Source: Flavobacterium sp. CBA20B-1 (GTDB lineage Bacteria; Bacteroidota; Bacteroidia; Flavobacteriales; Flavobacteriaceae). From it: a stretch of DNA of 64,000 bases. Where the stretch lies: positions 2,108,001-2,172,000 of the forward strand of contig NZ_CP092370.1 of the NCBI RefSeq assembly GCF_028473145.1, read 5' to 3'. Of this stretch, positions 62,399-64,000 are shown piece after piece. The translations under genes and the position numbers were made by a program. The notes below the pieces were generated by a model. That model worked only from the letters and a program-made list of their open reading frames with translations. It was not told where the DNA came from and ran no database searches. Numbering within the stretch: position 1 is the first letter of the stretch; each line of letters opens with the position of its first letter.

Positions 62399-63343
62399 AT
62401 GAACGATACCAAAATACTAATCATTGGAGCCTGCGGCCAAATTGGCTCTGAACTTACCTTAAAATTACGCGAAATATACGGAACAGACAACGTTATAGCA
62501 TCAGACATTCGGAAAGGCGAACAAGATGTTTTTAAAACAGGACCTTTTGAACTAGTAGATGCTATGAATTACGAACAAGTTGAATCTTTGATAGACAAAT
62601 ATAAGGTTGATGAGGTTTATTTAATGGCGGCATTGCTTTCTGCGACTGCTGAGAAAAATCCGGCTTTTGCTTGGGATTTGAATATGAATTCGCTTTTTCA
62701 CGTATTGAATTTAGCCAAAGAAGGCAAGATAAAAAAGATTTTTTGGCCATCGAGTATTGCCGTTTTTGGTCCAACAACTCCAAAACAAGATACACCACAA
62801 TACACCGTTATGGAACCATCGACCGTTTACGGAATTTCCAAACAGGCAGGCGAACGCTGGTGTGAATATTACTTTAACAAATATGGTGTTGATGTACGCT
62901 CTATCCGTTATCCGGGATTAATTTCGTGGAAAACGCCTCCGGGTGGTGGCACAACAGATTATGCGGTGGATATTTATTACAAAGCAGTAGCAGAAAATAA
63001 ATACACTTGTTTTTTAAGTGAAAACACCGAATTGCCAATGATGTATATGGATGATGCCATTCGTGCAACCATTGGAATTATGCAAGCTGATAAGGAACAA
63101 ATAAAGATTCGATCGTCGTATAATCTATCTGCGATAAGCTTTACCCCTAAACAAATTGCAGCAGCTATTGCAAAAGAAAAAACTGGTTTCGAGATTTCTT
63201 ATGCACCCGATTTCCGTCAGGAAATTGCCGATTCTTGGCCAAGCAGTATTAACGATGCCGAAGCCCGAAAAGATTGGAACTGGCAACACCACTACGATTT
63301 AGAACGCATGACCAAAGAGATGTTAGAAAATTTATCGGAATAG
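62399..63343 (+). CDS. tdh: L-threonine 3-dehydrogenase, SDR type
   Basis: A 314-residue extended SDR enzyme that oxidises L-threonine to 2-amino-3-ketobutyrate. NAD binding: IGACGQIGSEL (9-19). Active site: S118/S119 in WPSSIAVFG, Y144 and K148 in VYGISK. The segment RYPGLISWKTPPGGGTTDYAVDI is typical of the UDP-galactose-4-epimerase-like threonine dehydrogenases known from Flavobacterium and related bacteria. No kbl (2-amino-3-ketobutyrate ligase) gene is adjacent. Confidence 0.9.
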   Translation: MNDTKILIIGACGQIGSELTLKLREIYGTDNVIASDIRKGEQDVFKTGPFELVDAMNYEQVESLIDKYKVDEVYLMAALLSATAEKNPAFAWDLNMNSLFHVLNLAKEGKIKKIFWPSSIAVFGPTTPKQDTPQYTVMEPSTVYGISKQAGERWCEYYFNKYGVDVRSIRYPGLISWKTPPGGGTTDYAVDIYYKAVAENKYTCFLSENTELPMMYMDDAIRATIGIMQADKEQIKIRSSYNLSAISFTPKQIAAAIAKEKTGFEISYAPDFRQEIADSWPSSINDAEARKDWNWQHHYDLERMTKEMLENLSE

Positions 63344-63433
63344 TTTGGTTTAAAAAAAAAATTTTTTTATCATTGTAAATTACAAAAAAATAGTACATTA
63401 GCATAAAAATACCTAAACTATAAATAATTAACT

Positions 63434-63835
63434 ATGAAAAAAGTATTTTCACTTTTATTAATATGTTTACCATTAACATTCTTAGCGGTTTCATGTCACG
63501 AAGAAGAAGATCCGATTGTTAAAACTACGCCATATTCAAAGTATAAAGGTCCTTGGTCTGGAACTTATTCAGGGGGAGACTCAGGGATTATAGAATTTAG
63601 CGTGAAAGATGATGGATCAATTATTGGAACAATAGAATCTGATAATTTTCCTGAATCTGATATGAGTTTAAAAGGTAAAGTGACGATTGAGGGCGAAATT
63701 AATATAAGAATCCTTTATTTAAATGAAATTGATTGGGGTGGGTTCGTAGGAACGATAACTGAAACATCAGGATCTGGAACTTGGATAAATACTTCAGCAG
63801 GAAATATAACCGGCACATGGGTTGCAGGAAAATAA
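63434..63835 (+). CDS. Lipoprotein, hypothetical
   Basis: A 133-residue lipoprotein (LTFLAVSC, Cys 21, then HEEED). The mature part has repeated G-x-W and short beta pieces (GPWSGTYSGGDSGIIEFSVKDDGSIIGTI... GSGTWINTSAGNITGTW), like a small lipocalin-like or beta-barrel domain. Unknown function; monocistronic with a terminator. Confidence 0.72.
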   Translation: MKKVFSLLLICLPLTFLAVSCHEEEDPIVKTTPYSKYKGPWSGTYSGGDSGIIEFSVKDDGSIIGTIESDNFPESDMSLKGKVTIEGEINIRILYLNEIDWGGFVGTITETSGSGTWINTSAGNITGTWVAGK

Positions 63836-63852
63836 TCAAATGAAATAAAATA

Positions 63853-63890
63853 AAAAAGGTGATGTAAATTTATGTTTACATCACCTTTTT
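63853..63890. terminator. Strong bidirectional terminator
   Basis: AAAAAGGTGATGTAAA (63853-63868) pairs with TTTACATCACCTTTTT (63875-63890) around 6 nt. The A- and T-rich flanks work on both strands, which suggests a minus-strand gene enters from beyond the window. Confidence 0.88.
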
Positions 63891-64000
63891 CTTTTAAACA
63901 CTACTCTTTTTTTAAGATGTAATTAACATCGAAGGGCATTCGTTTTTTAGAGAAGTATTTATATTTTTACAAACTAAATACGACTTAAATAGTATAAAAA

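Noticed and set aside
63404..63419. TAGCATAAAAAT before the last lipoprotein, like half of the AraC-locus operator
   Set aside because: Only one arm is present (the second reads ATACCT), so it is probably chance in AT-rich sequence.
63896..63950. Minus-strand frame reading KYFSKKRMPFDVNYILKKE and ending at a TAG (63903-63901), just past the bidirectional terminator
   Set aside because: It looks like a natural protein end, but a stop codon lies only 19 codons upstream and no start supports a gene. It may be the tail of a decayed gene; not enough sequence is present to call it.

Overview
The window looks like a chromosomal segment of a low-GC member of the Flavobacteriaceae (Bacteroidota). It carries type IX secretion and gliding genes (a porZ-like gene, sprE/porW, gldH), a TonB-dependent receptor with SusD-free lipoprotein partners, many lipoproteins with Bacteroidota-style lipoboxes, and repeated copies of the Bacteroidota -7 promoter box TAnnTTTG. 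Its ATP synthase operon has the arrangement usual for the group: a-c-b-delta-alpha-gamma, with beta and epsilon not present. No tRNA or rRNA gene was seen. I cannot fix the genus from sequence reading alone.

Layout. 1-4073: a truncated porZ-like gene, two lipoproteins and a cystathionine gamma-synthase family enzyme. 4079-9299: a conserved envelope cluster (polysaccharide flippase, dut, sugar nucleotidyltransferase, DUF4292 lipoprotein, EnvC-like factor). 9308-11833: 3-hydroxyanthranilate dioxygenase, an ALDH7-type dehydrogenase and a DUF2059 protein. 12462-12607: a promoter-to-terminator unit with no gene, a candidate small RNA or leader. 12763-22235: sprE and the ATP synthase operon, split by a two-gene insert (small protein plus HNH nuclease) flanked by 96-bp copies of the sprE 3' end. 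22294-25191: tandem paralogues of a Cys-motif/membrane/carboxypeptidase-regulatory-like protein, one of them broken by an IS982-family element with a 9-bp target duplication.

25356-33648: an MscS channel, a REP-like palindrome, two small genes, then a TonB receptor/lipoprotein operon divergent from a secreted EEP-family nuclease or phosphatase. 33838-38149: ricT, gldH, PBP1A. 38559-42210: UDP-glucuronate decarboxylase-type epimerase, polyprenyl sugar transferase, purD. 42310-49510: a ferredoxin reductase-like protein, a PadR regulator with two paralogous membrane proteins, RDD protein, pheS, CvpA, acetyltransferase.

49558-56667 is the most unusual region: an AraC-type regulator followed by two related pilin-like secreted proteins, a PapD-like periplasmic chaperone, a two-domain tip-like protein whose C-terminal half resembles the pilins, and a 931-residue outer-membrane barrel protein of usher-like layout. 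The same inverted repeat TAGCAT-N4-ATGCTA stands before the regulator and before the second pilin, and a terminator follows the second pilin, as expected where the major subunit must be made in excess. I infer a chaperone-usher-like surface fibre system of a type not usual for Bacteroidota. 56681-64000: holB, a TonB-C-like protein, mfd, two lipoproteins and an SDR-type L-threonine dehydrogenase.
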